Source of the DNA: Prostheceraeus crozeri
Lineage: Eukaryota; Platyhelminthes; Polycladida; Euryleptidae
DNA length: 64,000 nucleotides
Direction: 5' to 3'
Assembly: GCA_907163375.1 (NCBI GenBank)
Contig: CAJQUW010008614.1
Coordinates: 310,001-374,000, forward strand
The notes beneath the pieces were generated by a model. That model saw only the letters and a list, made by a program, of their open reading frames with translations, was not told where the DNA came from and did not search any database. Each line of letters opens with the position of its first letter. The stretch's first letter is position 1. Below, piece by piece: positions 1-11,595 of the stretch. The position numbers were made by a program, and so were the translations under genes.

Positions 1-991
1 CAGTGTAGGTACAAAGGCTTTATCATTCAGAGTATGGCAAGAACGCGAGAGCACCGGATGCTCGTACCATAAAGTGGTGGCACACAAACCTGTTGATCAA
101 TGGTAGTGTGGTGACTGTCAAGCGGGACCGGTCATCTTCTGAACGAACGGAGCAGAATGTGGAACGAGTTGTGCAGCACTTCGAGGAAGACCCAAACACA
201 TCTACCCGTCGTGCATCTAATGTCTTCAAGTGAGTCGCCGCACTATCCAGCGCATCCTCCATGACTATAGATGGCATCCGAACAAGGTCCAGGTGGTACA
301 GCGATTACACGAAGAAGATCTGGAAAACCGAATGGAGTTCGCAGAACAGGAGCTACAGCGCATCCAAGCCAACCCGAGCCATTTAGTGGAACTAACCTGG
401 TCCGATGAAGCTCACTTCAATCTGGATGGTGGTGTGAATCGCCACAATTGTCGTTATTGGGCCAACCAGAACCCTCACTGGATCAAGCAAGAGTCTATGC
501 ACTCGCCACGCACCACCGTCTGGGCGGCAATCAGCCAATTAGGTATCTACGGACCGTTCTTCTTCGACACCTCCGTCAACAAGGATCGGTATCTCAAGAT
601 GCTACAGGAGGAAATTTGGCCAGCGCTGCAGTCGGACAGAAGAGGCAGGAGCATCATATTCATGCAGGGTGGTGCACCTCCACACTGGGGACTTCCTGTG
701 CGTGAGTGGTTGAACAAGAAGATGCCTAACAGATGGATGGGACGTGGATCTCCTAACATGCCCTGGCCACCGCGTTCACCTGACCTGACGCCTTGCGATT
801 TCTTCTTGTGCGGTTTTGTCAAGTCCAAGGTATACCATACACGGCCAACATTCATGCAAAACCTGAAGGACCGCATCATACAAGCATTTCAAGAAGTGAC
901 AACTGAGATGTGTCGAGAAACTGCTGTGGCCTACCAAAAGCAACTCGAATCCGTCCTCGAGAATGGAGGAGGACACATTGAAGTTCGATGA
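1..991 (+). pseudogene. DDE_3 (IS630/Tc1-mariner superfamily) transposase, frameshifted, catalytic Asp lost
   Basis: The main reading frame is 230-991. Counting from its GTG, it has the first catalytic region WSDEAHF (residues 57-63), a second region MQGGAPPHW (145-153) and a third, SPDLTPCDFF (183-192). Positions 1-229 encode the upstream helix-turn-helix part (VKRDRSSSERTEQNVE and NTSTRRA) in another frame, so a frameshift lies near 228. In this family the second region carries an invariant Asp before Gly-Ala-Pro; here it is Gly (residue 147), a likely single A-to-G change. The C-terminus GGGHIEVR is family-typical. The 5' end of the element lies outside the window and no terminal repeat was found downstream. 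It is a dead transposase relic. Confidence 0.88.
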
Positions 992-2211
992 CTACTAACA
1001 CTTTTTTCTTATGTTTTTCATTTAATAGATGTTTTCTATGACATTTACCTTAATTCGCTTTGATCATTATTGATAAAGACGTGGGGGAAATAAAGGGAAA
1101 AGTTTATCATTACATTTTACATGTTAAGATACACTGTTGGTATGTCAATTTTACTACATGTCATTCGGTCAATAGAATCAGAATTTTCTGACAATTCTCA
1201 GTACAACAGGTATAACCATCATAAATCCTATACTCAAAACTAGTATGAGTCGAAATTTCATGACGATCGGATAAATATTTGAGGAGCAATAAAATTTTAA
1301 AATCCGGCGGTTTACGTGCGCCACCCTGCACTTCGAACTAGGCATAGCGTTAGAATAAATTTTCGGAAAACACCAGTTTTTTTAAAGTAATTCGTGTTGC
1401 TAGCCACGAGCTTTCAACGGCTTGATGCAGCTCGTCATTATCATGTGGAATGAAAAAAACATAAGTGCGGTGCATTGTTCAAGAATCATCGACTACAAAT
1501 CACAAAGATTATATGGCGTGACATTTCAAGATCGATAAGTGATAAAATAGAAACAGAAAGAAATGAAATTTTATGTACACAAGCTACTAAAAACAAAACG
1601 ACAGCAACGACAATAATATGACAGGATGCACAATCGTAATACAAAATCTATCACAATAGAAATTGCTTTTTATGACTTCCATGTACTGCTAACCTCTATC
1701 CTTTGTCTGTTGCATACGAATTCTTGGCTTGCGGAGATGCGCAATGCTTTCTTAATTCGACGCCTCGTCGAGTCTCTCTTTCTCTCTCAAAATTCAAAAA
1801 GTTTATTGCTCAACAAGTGGGTACAAACGTTGTGGTACATACAATTATTTCATTTATTTACTAGAGGAATGAAGGTGAAAGATGACAAGAATGCATGGAT
1901 GAGATGAAAGGTAAAAACACACACTAGCACCTTGATCGTCGTTGAATTCCATTGATGACGTGTTTGAAATGAAAGTCTGAAAAGTCTGATATATGTACAG
2001 ATGATGATAATGATATGAATGTCAACAATGAAACGTGATTTAAAGAGATACAGGGAGGAGAGGAGACAGGGCATGCATCATATCATTTGCAAGATATTGA
2101 TGTTATTAATCAGGTTATTTACTGCTTTTATTTGCACATCACACCCAGCAGTGGATTACTAACCCTACTATTATTCCTATTATTAATCGGAGGTGCGGTA
2201 TAGTTTAAGTA
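992..2211. other. AT-rich intergenic stretch
   Basis: No coding region or element is recognised. The short open frames here (for example 1626-1907) have low-complexity, hydrophobic translations without motifs. The first part may be the 3' untranslated remainder of the DDE_3 element. Confidence 0.5.
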
Positions 2212-3342
2212 CAGTCCGTTTCATAAAAAGTAGATCATCCTAAAATTTGACTAAATAAAACATAACTATGATACAGAAAGCATTTTTCATGTTATTTCAT
2301 GTCCCTAATATATTTAAATGTCCTTATATAATCTGATAAGCTATGATACAGTAACGGTTCTTAAGAAGCTAATATTTTGTGGCCCTACCCTTATTGTCAA
2401 TGACATTACCAATTCGTCTAGGCATTGATTCGATGATATCGTTGATTTTTGACTGATCTAACTTTCTCCACTCTCTTTTTAACAGTGACGTAAGTTGTGA
2501 TACGCCATCTGTAGGTAGCAGTGAACGACGAACGTTACGTTTTAGAATACTCCATACATTTTCTATGGGATTCAGATCAGGAGAACGAGCTGGCCAAGAT
2601 AATGTCCTAAGCCCTAATTGAGACTTGCATAATTTGACTCTACTACTCCTGTGACACGTAGCATTATCATCCATAAATAACCAAGTCGATGGATCACCAA
2701 GTTGATCTGTCATTTGGCCAATGTTCATTCGTAAAGCATTCACATAGTGTTCAGAATTCATGTTTCCTTGCTGTATGTGAAGTAGTTCTAGCAAGGCTGA
2801 TACTTTGCCTTTTGTGAGTGCGATCTCGTTATTGTTCATTTGTGCTTTGTATTGTTTTCAACCGGTAAGAGATAGATTTCTAGCTGAAAGCAATCAGGAG
2901 TGCTGCCAACACCACCGCAACGAAGTCAGGAAGCTATGGAACATGAAGTCCAGTTAATCACATGTAGCAGTTACATTATTGTTGATGAATAATGGTGCTA
3001 TACTGGCTCTGATTGACCGATTTTCTTTATTTTTGTTATGCTTGATAGCTTTTGGATTGTAGAACAACATATTACATAACAAAGGAAACAAATGTAATTT
3101 TATAAGAGTGAGGTATGATTTTGTGTAACATTGCTAAATGAAGATCAAATTGTCTACTACTTTTTTATCTATAACAGGAAAACAACTCAATATTCATGCT
3201 TGAAATTTCCAACAATGATATTAGTAAGCACAACTGACATATATTCCAAATTTCAGAGAAATTCGTTCAAGTTTGGTGGAGTTAGACAAAGTTGAAGTTA
3301 AGGCGATGTTTAAGGGTGATCCATTTTTTATGAAACAATCTG
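2212..3342 (-). mobile_element. Tc1/mariner element, internally deleted (1131 bp)
   Basis: Imperfect terminal inverted repeats of about 30 bp are visible: the left end reads CAGTCCGTTTCATAAAAA and the right end, in reverse complement, CAGATTGTTTCATAAAAA. Both are flanked by TA (2210-2211 and 3343-3344), the target duplication of this superfamily. The element contains only the C-terminal half of a transposase, so it is shorter than an autonomous copy. Confidence 0.85.
2369..2839 (-). pseudogene. Tc1-family transposase, C-terminal fragment (DD34E)
   Basis: The 156-residue frame holds the second and third catalytic motifs of Tc1 transposases: FMDDNATCH (D58) and SPDLNPIENVW (E93), 34 residues apart, and ends with the family-typical SMPRRI...KGRATKY. 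The N-terminal DNA-binding domains and first catalytic Asp are missing; the sequence from 2840 to 3310 does not restore them. It could not encode an active enzyme. Confidence 0.9.
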
Positions 3343-3893
3343 TAGATACAACATTTTTACATCAATGATGTTGAACACATACCTGGAATGTGATTGAGAA
3401 AAGATCAGAAAACTGGACCTCACCCCGCGTTGTCAACCGACCTCCGATTAAGACTTGAAGCGAGTGATCGAGGCGATAATCTAGTCTGTTGTCGATATCT
3501 GTGAGTGATTTTTACTACCTCTTAACAATGCAACATCAACAATGAAAAGTCAATCATATTGATATTCAGGCATTCGCATACCTCGGGTAGATTGCCATCC
3601 GCTATCTATGATTGCATTTTGCATTTAGACGGCAACGTTTCATATCATGGATATCTAACCAAGCTGTCATGTCATTGTTTCATATGTCGAAGTTTTATAT
3701 TCGTTCATTATTTTTGTTGATCAAAGCGTAAACACAATCTTAGACCTGTTGTCGTCCACAGTCCACTATCTGTGTTCTTTTGTTTTTAATGTCCATCGCT
3801 CTATCAATATATTCGTCAACTATCCGTAACTGTCCGATTGTTAATGAATTCATGAAATCATAGAAATCCGTTCGTGAAATATCTTTTACGTAT
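3343..3893. other. Unassigned intergenic DNA
   Basis: Nothing coding is recognised. The frame at 3740-3970 on the minus strand overlaps the hairpin at 3894-4000 and looks like chance. Confidence 0.5.
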
Positions 3894-4000
3894 AGGATAA
3901 AGCACTGAACCGAGGATTTAAACAGTGATAATCTACGAGTCTGAGCGAAGCGAAGACGAGTTGATATCACTGTTTAAATCAGAGATTCAGTGATTTATCC
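3894..4000. repeat. Hairpin repeat A upstream of tyrosine-recombinase gene
   Basis: Two arms of about 37 bp (3894-3930 and 3964-4000) are near-perfect reverse complements, both containing GATTTAAACAGTGATA when read towards the loop. They surround a 33-bp GC-richer loop with GAGCGAAGCGAAGACGAG. A comparable hairpin lies at 62599-62706 in front of the second tyrosine-recombinase gene. Confidence 0.85.
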
Positions 4001-4053
4001 GTATTTCTATTCCGACATCAATGACATCATAGAAATTGACAACAATAAAACCT

Positions 4054-4253
4054 CTAGAATGGAAATTGAGCTTCATGCAATGCACAATAACGGCACATAA
4101 ATCGCACGCATTTTCACTTAGATGCACCTGCCAACGTCTGTATCATTGGGTTAGAATCAGTCACATGAGTAAATCGAAGCTTTTAATTGGTTCTTCATGC
4201 CCCAACTTAGTTCCCCCGGATGTGCCGCGACCTTGAGTCAATTTCCATTCTAG
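4054..4253. repeat. 200-bp foldback with perfect 16-bp arms
   Basis: CTAGAATGGAAATTGA at 4054-4069 has its exact reverse complement at 4238-4253. The enclosed 168 bp has no recognised coding content. It lies between hairpin A and the tyrosine-recombinase gene. Confidence 0.75.
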
Positions 4254-4596
4254 CGAACTTCAGATAAACAGTTTATTTCTATGAATGACATAGTACATCT
4301 ATGATTTCTGTTACATCCATGATTTATCTATGTTACATGTAGATGTCTATAGTGCTATTACTTTAGAATTCTATGGTTTATGCAGGGAAATTAATGCATT
4401 TGTGTCATGTCTGGTGTCAGTAGCATGTCTTGTCGTTTACAGATGTCCATTCTTTACATGCATGATGCAAAAATCAACTATTACCATAGATCTGAAATTT
4501 AAAATTTGATTCTCTTCTTGATATGATAGCAATTTTTGCATTCCATGACATTAGCCAGCACATTGACGCAATCGTTCTAGAGAAAAATAAAAAAAA

Positions 4597-5802
4597 ATGG
4601 AAGATCAAGCAACAACATCCGCAGATGAGATGAAAAGATTTGCGACAAGTTCAACAAGGGATATAGAAATGAATCAAGCCATAAGAGTTCCTAAGTCAAC
4701 TCGAGCAAAACAGCAATCATGTGCAAGACTTTTTAAATGTGGCACTCAGAATGGAAAGTGAGAGATGATGGCATGCTGAAAATCTACGATGACCTGGAAT
4801 ACATGAGTGTTTCAGATCCATCATACTGTTTGAAATATTTCATCGCAGATGCAAGAAAGCAAGATGGGTCCAAATATCCCCCTAAGTCTCTAAAAGAAAT
4901 CTTTGCTATGATACAACACTACATAAACTATGACTGTAAAAGAAACTGGTCATTTTTTAAAGATCCCGAGTTCAGTGATGCGAGGAACCAACTTGATGCG
5001 GAAATGCGACTCACTGCAGTTGAAGGCAATGCTAGACCTCCAAAACGAGCCGAGAATATTCCTCTTTCGGACGAGGAAGAAAGGAATACTAGGGTCAGGA
5101 AGCCCAAAACAGCTCCAGGAAACAGTTATCTTCTTGATGGGTGTTCAGCTCGGTTTGCGAGCAGCCACAGAGCACAAAGCATTGCGATTTGGTGCTTCTA
5201 GTCAACTGCAGCTTATAGAAGAAAATTCAGAAGAGGTTCTCTTGTATACAGAGACCGTTTCGAAATCCAGGAATTTCGGGATCAAGCAGTCTTGCATGGA
5301 ACCAAAATCTATGAAGATATTCCCAAGAAGAACGTTCAAGGAAAGGTGCTTGATAAACTTATACAAGGAGTATGTATCGCATCGACCAATAACAGACAGA
5401 ACTGAATTTCATCTGGCCTGCATCGTATCACCAAAGTCAACTGTCTGGTACAAGAATCAACCTCTCGGCATACATTCGATCGAAAAAGTTACAAAGACAC
5501 TTATGAAATCTCTAGGAAAATAAGGTTATTACACTAATACAAGTCTCCGAAGAACTGCAAAGACTCGTTTAGTTGAGGCCGGGATCCCTCGAGAAGTCAC
5601 AAAGAAAAGAATTGGCCACATCTCCAATTCCGACGAAGTATATGTGGCACAAAATTCAATGGAGAGACAAATGAGTGACATTCTTTCCGGAGAATATTCA
5701 TCAGTAACAAGACAAGTGAATCAACAGTCAAACAACACAGACAAGTCTACATCAAATACATTTGTGTTTAATAACTGCACATTCAGTGGATGTAACTTTT
5801 GA
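4597..5802 (+). pseudogene. Tyrosine recombinase (Crypton-like / DUF3504-type), multiply frameshifted
   Basis: Reading begins at ATG 4597 (MEDQATTSADEM). It moves to the frame of 4737 near 4740, where the SAM-like N-terminal domain is readable (YPPKSLKEIFAMIQHYI), then to a third frame near 5095 with the catalytic domain (GVQLGLRAATEHKALRF). It meets an in-frame TAA at 5521-5523, and continues with TSLRRTAKTRLVEAGIP, RIGH and a candidate catalytic Tyr in DEVYVAQ before stopping at 5800-5802. The first catalytic Arg (GLRAATEH) is present. The His expected before SLRR appears as Thr. The family catalyses strand exchange through a 3'-phosphotyrosine link. It is a pseudogene with at least two frameshifts and one stop. 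Confidence 0.85.
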
Positions 5803-5870
5803 CTTCTTCTGCAGTAAGCTTTGTTATCATTCTAATACATTATAATTGTTGTGAGTTCTTTTATACTAGC

Positions 5871-5935
5871 GCTACAGTAGATTAAATATTAAATTAAAAA
5901 CCTCCTGGTCTGTAGGTCATTTAATCTACTATAGC
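5871..5935. repeat. Small hairpin downstream of the tyrosine-recombinase relic
   Basis: Arms of 17 bp (5871-5887 GCTACAGTAGATTAAAT and 5919-5935) are complementary with one mismatch. It sits about 70 bp after the recombinase stop codon and might belong to the same element. Confidence 0.65.
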
Positions 5936-6044
5936 AATCTCATGGGAATTTAGATTATCATATGGAGATGTATAGATATCTGAAACTTTCGTCAGTATTT
6001 AGACAGTTTTCGTCTACTTAGAAAATACACGGAGACATAGGGGA

Positions 6045-6530
6045 TGGAGGAATTGAAATATGGGATTAAAGCATTTCTCACATCATTACAGCATGGACAC
6101 ACAGCAAAGAAGTGAAAGATATCTTCTATCTCATCATGTTCGCATAATTTACAAATGTAATCTTTATATGTAGTGCGGTTGTGATACGTTCCAACTTCTG
6201 CTGCTAGTGTGTGATTTCCTGCTGACTTTAATAATACTGTATTATTGATTTTAGTTTTGTCACTAGTGAGTTCTAAATATGGCTTCAGTTGACATTGAAA
6301 TCCAACACAGCTCCAAATGATTTAGAGCTTTAGTGCTATGTTTGGCACTATCAATCCATTCCTTCCTAAAGAATTCCGTTAGAGCACTATTAATTTTTTT
6401 TAGACTTTCCACTGTAATCCAAGCCTTGCATGTCTTTGAATTTTATTTTGTTAAATAAACTGTTTATTCGAACACACCATGTATTACGATAAGACTTATA
6501 GTGTATATCACATTGTATATTTTTGAATAC
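6045..6530 (-). pseudogene. Non-LTR retrotransposon RT, C-terminal relic
   Basis: Read on the minus strand from about 6530, the translation shows a thumb-like segment (NTWCVRINSLFNKIK). After a frameshift near 6395 comes the cysteine-rich C-terminal motif of LINE reverse transcriptases: DYICKLCEHDEIEDIFHFF followed by CP. The rest of the RT is absent. The longer minus-strand frame upstream to 6806 adds a Lys/Asn/Glu-rich, possibly coiled-coil stretch of unclear origin. Confidence 0.65.
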
Positions 6531-6802
6531 TTTGACTTGATGGTATGTCGACATTGGTGCAGGTTGATAGTATGTTGACGGGTTTTCTTCTTGTCTGCTC
6601 AAACTTTTATGCATGCTGGTCTTTAGGTCGTCGATGACGTACCTTAACACTGCTATCTCCGAACTCGTGTTTTGTCTGTTTGCGTCGACAAGCTTAATCA
6701 TTTCTTCAATGTCACTGTTCTTTCTTTCTTTCTCCTTGTTGCTATTGTTTTGATTTTTTATTACTGAGATCAGATTTTTAGATCTCTCATTGTATAAAGG
6801 CC

Positions 6803-7493
6803 GCAATAGTATTCTGTATAAAGTCGGTTTTAAACCAATTAATACTCACAGCATCTTGTCACCTACTTAATTTCATCCTCATAGTGTTTTTAAGTCAATC
6901 TTATTTGGTCAAATGTATCGTTGGTCTATGCGGAGTTCAAGTTATAAAGATTTTAAGGAGACGAAGTGTATCGTTCAACCGCGCTGGGAACAGCAAGGTT
7001 ACACCCGCACCGCTATCCGCAAGGCTTTTCGCCAAGTTTTAAGTTCAACGGGTCAGACGCCTAATGATTGGAGCACTGGGTTTTTCCGTGCCCTTGTAAA
7101 ACATGTAAATACAGTCTCCATACCTCCTCTGTACATAATCCTGTAAATAATAACTCTTTTTTAATTGTTCATAAGCTTACCTGCCAGACCTGCAATTTCA
7201 TTTATTTTATTAGTTGTAGAAAATGTAAAGTCGGCTACGTGGGACAGACCTCATGTACATTGTCGAGGCGGATTTCTCAGCACCTTAGCAGTATTAAGTA
7301 TTTGTCATCTTCTACCGTTGCTCAGCATTTTTCTCAAAAGTGTGACATTTCTGACTTCTCGTTCACTGCTTTGGAACACTGCCCTCTTGATGATAAGAGA
7401 CTTCTGCATGAGAATAAGTGGATCAAGTGCCTTTGTACTCTTGCCCATCAGCGCCTTAATTTAGAACTGAACAGGCTTGATAAGATCCACTGA
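6803..7493 (+). pseudogene. Penelope-like element 3' end with GIY-YIG nuclease
   Basis: From 6803 the translation matches the RT-to-nuclease linker of Penelope-like elements (RNSILYKVGFKPINTH, then a TAA near 6867, then FHPHSVFKSILFGQM). A frame change near 7070 leads to the 7068-7493 frame, which holds a GIY-YIG type nuclease: CQTCNFIYFISCRKC followed by GYVGQTS and ISQHL. The C-terminus ends at TGA 7491-7493. The RT catalytic core is missing, so this is a 5'-truncated and broken copy. GIY-YIG nucleases of this class make the nick that primes reverse transcription. Confidence 0.8.
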
Positions 7494-8106
7494 GTCCTAC
7501 CTTTCAGTGAGTAAATGTGTGGTGCAAGTGTGTCGGAAGGAACTAAACATTGACATTTGTCCTTCTTTCCGCATGCATAAGAATCTCGAAAGTCTTCTTA
7601 CTGCCAACCGTTAAGTTAGTGTGCACCTTTATTACTTTACTTTATTTTGTCCTTATTTAACTTATTAATCTTGTAGAGCACATATCAATTTTTAGTTTCA
7701 TGTTGTGCTACCTTAACATGCTTTATGCGTTTCGATTTTTGCATGACAGTATTATTCTTATTTGCATGTGTTTATTTTACATATTGACTGTCTTTGCATG
7801 CCTTATGACTTACCGTTGCATGTTAACTCTTTTTGCATGCTTTATGATTAACCGCTGCATGTTTTGGGTTGCATGCTTAGGTACCTTTGACTTATGTGTG
7901 ACGACCTTTTCCGATTGATTACAGTGTGTGGAATTGATAAAGCCAATAGAGCGAAACCGGTCTTCCACAATTTGCTGTTTTCCTTTTGCCGATCCGTGGG
8001 GTGTGTGCGTCTACATTTGTCGGAGTTAGGATCACGGGGTCTTCTGATCTCTCTCTCTCTCTCTCTCTCTCTTGTCTCTTGTGATCACTCTCTTGAGATT
8101 GTTTAA
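7494..8106. other. 3' flank of the Penelope-like copy and unassigned DNA
   Basis: No gene is recognised. A 27-bp (TC)n microsatellite occupies 8047-8073. The phrase GAAACCGGTCTTCC near 7954 resembles the GAAACCGGTC motif close to the 3' ends of the other Penelope-like copies in this window, so this copy's 3' untranslated region may reach at least there. Confidence 0.5.
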
Positions 8107-8429
8107 AACATAGTATCTTGAGTATATGTTAAAAAACATAGACTTAAAATCTATGTTTCCTACATCTCGCAAATGCTCCTCCTCTGTTGTGGTTGTCTTC
8201 CTTGATGTCTCACCAATTTAAAACTTGGGACATTCATTACACTTTACACAGTAAATCGCACCACGTTGTTTTTTTTTGCTCCTTCACTCTTGTTAAATAA
8301 TTTCGTAGACTTGGGCATGGTTTAAGGCATGTATTTCACTCGTATCTGTGCATATATGGGACATTTGCTCACAGTAGGGAAGAAACGCTGTCTTCTCCTC
8401 TTCAAAGTTGTATGGTTCCTTGTCTACTG
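8107..8429 (-). pseudogene. Penelope-like element B, GIY-YIG end (segment 1 of 3)
   Basis: Minus-strand translation with several frame breaks gives FLPYCEQMSHICTDTSEI, then AIYCVKCNECPKF and IGETSRKTTT, the nuclease domain of a Penelope-like element. It is separated by the 840-bp insertion 8436-9275 from the RT segment at 9282-9838. It is too degraded for function. Confidence 0.65.
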
Positions 8430-9281
8430 TCTTGACCATAGAGTAAGTATGTTAGGTAGAGTGGTAACTCAGCACTTATTAAATCCCCAATGTGTAACCA
8501 CCTTCGATTTTATTAAATGAACTCAAGGGAGATACAGGTTCTATTGTCACCAAATGTGAGATGTGCAAATTTTTGCAGTTTTGCAGAAATTACAACGGAA
8601 ATGAGTGATCATGATTGTAATGCAGAAGGAAATGATACTATTTTACAGATCGTCCGTGTCATGACAGCCTTGGAGATTTAATGTTTACTAAATTAGCAAT
8701 TCGATTGGTTCCTATTGCTTTCATGCTGAACAACATGAGTATTTTCTTAAGCGGGTGATACCACAGGCAACCTGCCACTGGCACAGCAAAATCACATAAT
8801 CAAAGACAATGACTTCATTTAACTTCGAAAGATGCAAATGGTTCCACCAGATTCCAGAAATGAAGCATGAATTTAGTGATCGAATCATAAAATCATGCCG
8901 GTGAAAATTGAATTCAAAACTTGAAATTTCAGCCAAGAAAGCATGAATAATATCGCGACTTTTTCATGAAGACTTTCATTATAATACAATTCATGAAGTT
9001 CCCTCGATAATCAGCCTGATTTCCGCTTAGTTAGGATGCTTATTAGCAAATATTCATTCCTTTTGATATCCAATTTGTTTCATACTACGTATATAGGAGA
9101 GTCATCTCGGTAGTATATAAATTGGCAAATTTTGACTTTTTAAAAGTGCTCAAATAATTTTTTGGCCACGGAAACGTAATCTCCGCAAAAAGTGAATCTT
9201 TTGACATACAAATTTTTACTGCATACAGATACTTTTTTTGAGTCGACACTCTACCTATATATCCCTACTCTATGGTCTTGA
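8430..9281. mobile_element. Non-autonomous inverted-repeat element, 840 bp, with 6-bp TCTTGA duplication
   Basis: The element is 8436-9275. Its ends are imperfect inverted repeats of about 35 bp: left CCATAGAGTAAGTATGTT, right in reverse complement CCATAGAGTAGGGATATA, both followed by AGGTAGAGTG. TCTTGA occurs directly outside each end (8430-8435 and 9276-9281), as expected of a target-site duplication. The interior has no transposase. It interrupts Penelope-like element B. A related end is present at 50567-50637. Confidence 0.78.
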
Positions 9282-9838
9282 CTATACTACGAGGATAGCT
9301 TTAGCTGAGAAGATCCATTGAAGATGTGACATCTCCCCTTGAGCTGATATTCATCACATGTTGTCTTTGCCTTGCGATGAAACAGTTGGCAATACCCGTC
9401 TTTACCTGTAGAGGATGGCTGGACTGATAAATGGGCACTGTGTTCGTATTTGTGGATTATTAGAACACTGATATGGCCATTGTTTCACCTCGTCTTTCAA
9501 TCATGGCATCCAGCTTTGAAATGCTAGTATAAGTCTCCATTTCTCGAGTATACTTTATATTTGTAGAAAACAGAGCATCTTGCAGACTGTATTCAACTAT
9601 CACTAGAGTGTTATCCACATACCGCACGAATGGGTTCACACTACTTGGAAGCGACTGAAGAACTCTTCCTCAAGTTCTTGCATAAAGAGCTCAAACATTA
9701 CTGGTCACACAGTAATCCAATAGGACAGGTTGAAGATTTGAAGAAGGACGTAAGACATTTGAAGCACGTTTCTTCCATGCTGAGTCTGAGCAATTCTTCG
9801 ATTTAGTTGATGGAGAGTGAAGTTCGTGGTGACAGGGA
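9282..9838 (-). pseudogene. Penelope-like element B, RT C-terminal half (segment 2 of 3)
   Basis: On the minus strand, starting at the edge of the large transposon, the translation includes SLSPRTSLSIN, LRLSMEETCFKC, CPIGLL, then FVRYVDNTLVIVEYSLQDAL with the catalytic box as YVDN (second Asp lost) and STNTNTVPIYQSSHPLQ. It continues the RT read at 19298-19700 and runs towards the nuclease at 8107-8429. Several frame breaks and stops are present. Confidence 0.75.
9834..9838. repeat. Target-site duplication, left copy (AGGGA)
   Basis: AGGGA directly abuts the CACGGTG terminus. The right copy (19298-19301) reads AGGA, one G short. Joining the Penelope-like RT across the insertion with one AGGGA keeps the codon phase, which supports a 5-bp duplication with a single-base deletion on the right. 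Confidence 0.72.
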
Positions 9839-10294
9839 CACGGTGCTCCATCACTTTAACCTTAAAAAATTGTCCATCAAATCTGAAAGTTGTTTCTAAA
9901 CCAAAATTTTAAGCAGAAGAGGAATTTTGCATTTCAAAATTAATTTATCGAGACCATCAAAAGATATTTGGAATTTATTGATCGGAATCGATTTGATTGA
10001 TTAGTACTGATTGATTTTTGTTAGGATAATGTTTGAAGTTCATAAAGCGAGTTTTCTAGATCAAAATCTTTCGGAGAAAACGATTTTAATACCTAAAAGC
10101 TCATTCAATACCTTCTTTTAATGTTATAGATGATTTATTGATCAGTATCGATAAGTATCGATCTGATTGATTGGTAGTGATTGATTTACGCTGGGACAGC
10201 AGTTCAGGTTTATGAAGCAATTTTTTGCGTAGAAAACGAATGTAATACTTAAAATGTCATGAGATACATTGTTTGCACCTGATAGATGATTATT
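9839..10294 (+). repeat. Left terminal inverted repeat with internal ~155-bp subrepeats
   Basis: This arm matches the reverse complement of 18826-19297 nearly throughout. It contains diverged tandem units of about 155 bp whose starts read TTTATTGATCGGAATC (near 9976), TTTATTGATCAGTATC (near 10134) and TTATTGATCAGTATC (near 10289), with TGATTGATT clusters after each. After the CACGGTG heptamer there is an A-rich tract but no recognisable nonamer. Confidence 0.85.
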
Positions 10295-11595
10295 GATCAG
10301 TATCAATCTGATTAATTTTTAATGACTGATTTGTCATGTATATGGTCAACTCTACCCTTGAGATTCATATATTTTCTCGATTTATTTCGTAGGTGCATAA
10401 GGTGTTCACATACATCTTAATTAAGTATTGAAGACAGTTTGTTGAGGATCATCTTCTGATTGATTGCTATTGATTGATTAACTATGAAATTCTAAACTTG
10501 CAATCAGAACTGAACTGAAACATTCTGACTAATTGAGTGCTTCTTGATCTTGAGATCAATCGCGTTTCATCTGCAGATACATGTAGCAGACCGATTACTG
10601 CAATCATGTCCAATATGCTGATCACAGCAAGGTTCGCGATCAGGCTATTGTTTATAGATTGATCGCATAGTAGGTCTACAGGCAACCTACAGCTAATTAC
10701 TCATCAACCGGCCACAAATTGTAATAGTTTCAAGAGTGGGCTCATATTATGGAGAAAATATCTCTTATCAACATATCAAAAATCTAGGAAAATCTAGTTA
10801 GTGGAACACCCTGAACTTTCCACTTACAGTCACGAGCCTTTTCGAAATGCAAAGACACGCTTACTCCAATAAAATCGCACATTTAGATAGTAATAGCCAA
10901 TCAAAATGGACCGCTGCAGCTTTCTCTCACTAGCTGCATTTACCGTCCACATGGCCCTCAACAATATCAGCCATGTTTTCTGAATTGCTTCCTTTCCACG
11001 CGCCTAGATTTCTTAGTCACTATAGTTCAACAATACATGTACAATCTGCAGATGCAAGTTGCACAAGTTAAGCCACAAATCTGCGAGTTTTGCCATCAAT
11101 AAACGATTACTTTTTGCAACTACCGTCTTGTGAAAACGCATAACTGTTTAAGACGCTAGGTCGAAACGAGTTTGAGCACCATTGTCTTGTAGATAATCTC
11201 CTAGGTACCTACCTTTGGGGTGCAAATTGATAAAGATTTGTATGAGTTAGAAAAATAAATTTGATCTAATAGACAATCATTGATATAAATACACACAGAT
11301 TTTTCCTTTGCCATAGGCAAATTTGTGTCAATTTACATCTATGGATACTTTGAAATGTGTATTATATGATAAGTGAGCGTAAATGCGTTTTTGATAGAGA
11401 TTCTTGAATTTCTATGCACATTCACAAGAGAGTACTTGCAAAAAAGCTTCGATTTTTGATAGAAAAAATGGAAAAAAATCTCACTTTCAAAAAAAATGAA
11501 AAAAATTCACAAATTCCAAGTTACCGAGCAAGAGACCCCCTCCGAAGACCTCCGACGGCAGTGGACAAGTCACTTACCAACAGACCTTCCATAGC
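10295..11595. other. Interior of the RAG1/Transib-type element, 5' region
   Basis: AT-rich sequence continuing the GATTGATT-rich pattern to about 10480, then no clear coding region. The minus-strand frame 10482-10685 and plus-strand frame 11414-11599 lack motifs. This is where upstream exons of the transposase would be expected. Confidence 0.45.

Noticed and set aside
8136-8160. Small AAACATAGA/TCTATGTTT hairpin as a terminator
   Set aside because: Short, AT-rich, in degraded element DNA; no context for a function.
9839-9880. A complete 12- or 23-RSS (heptamer-spacer-nonamer) at the transposon ends
   Set aside because: Only the heptamer-like CACGGTG is visible; the A-rich tract after it has no nonamer match at either spacing.
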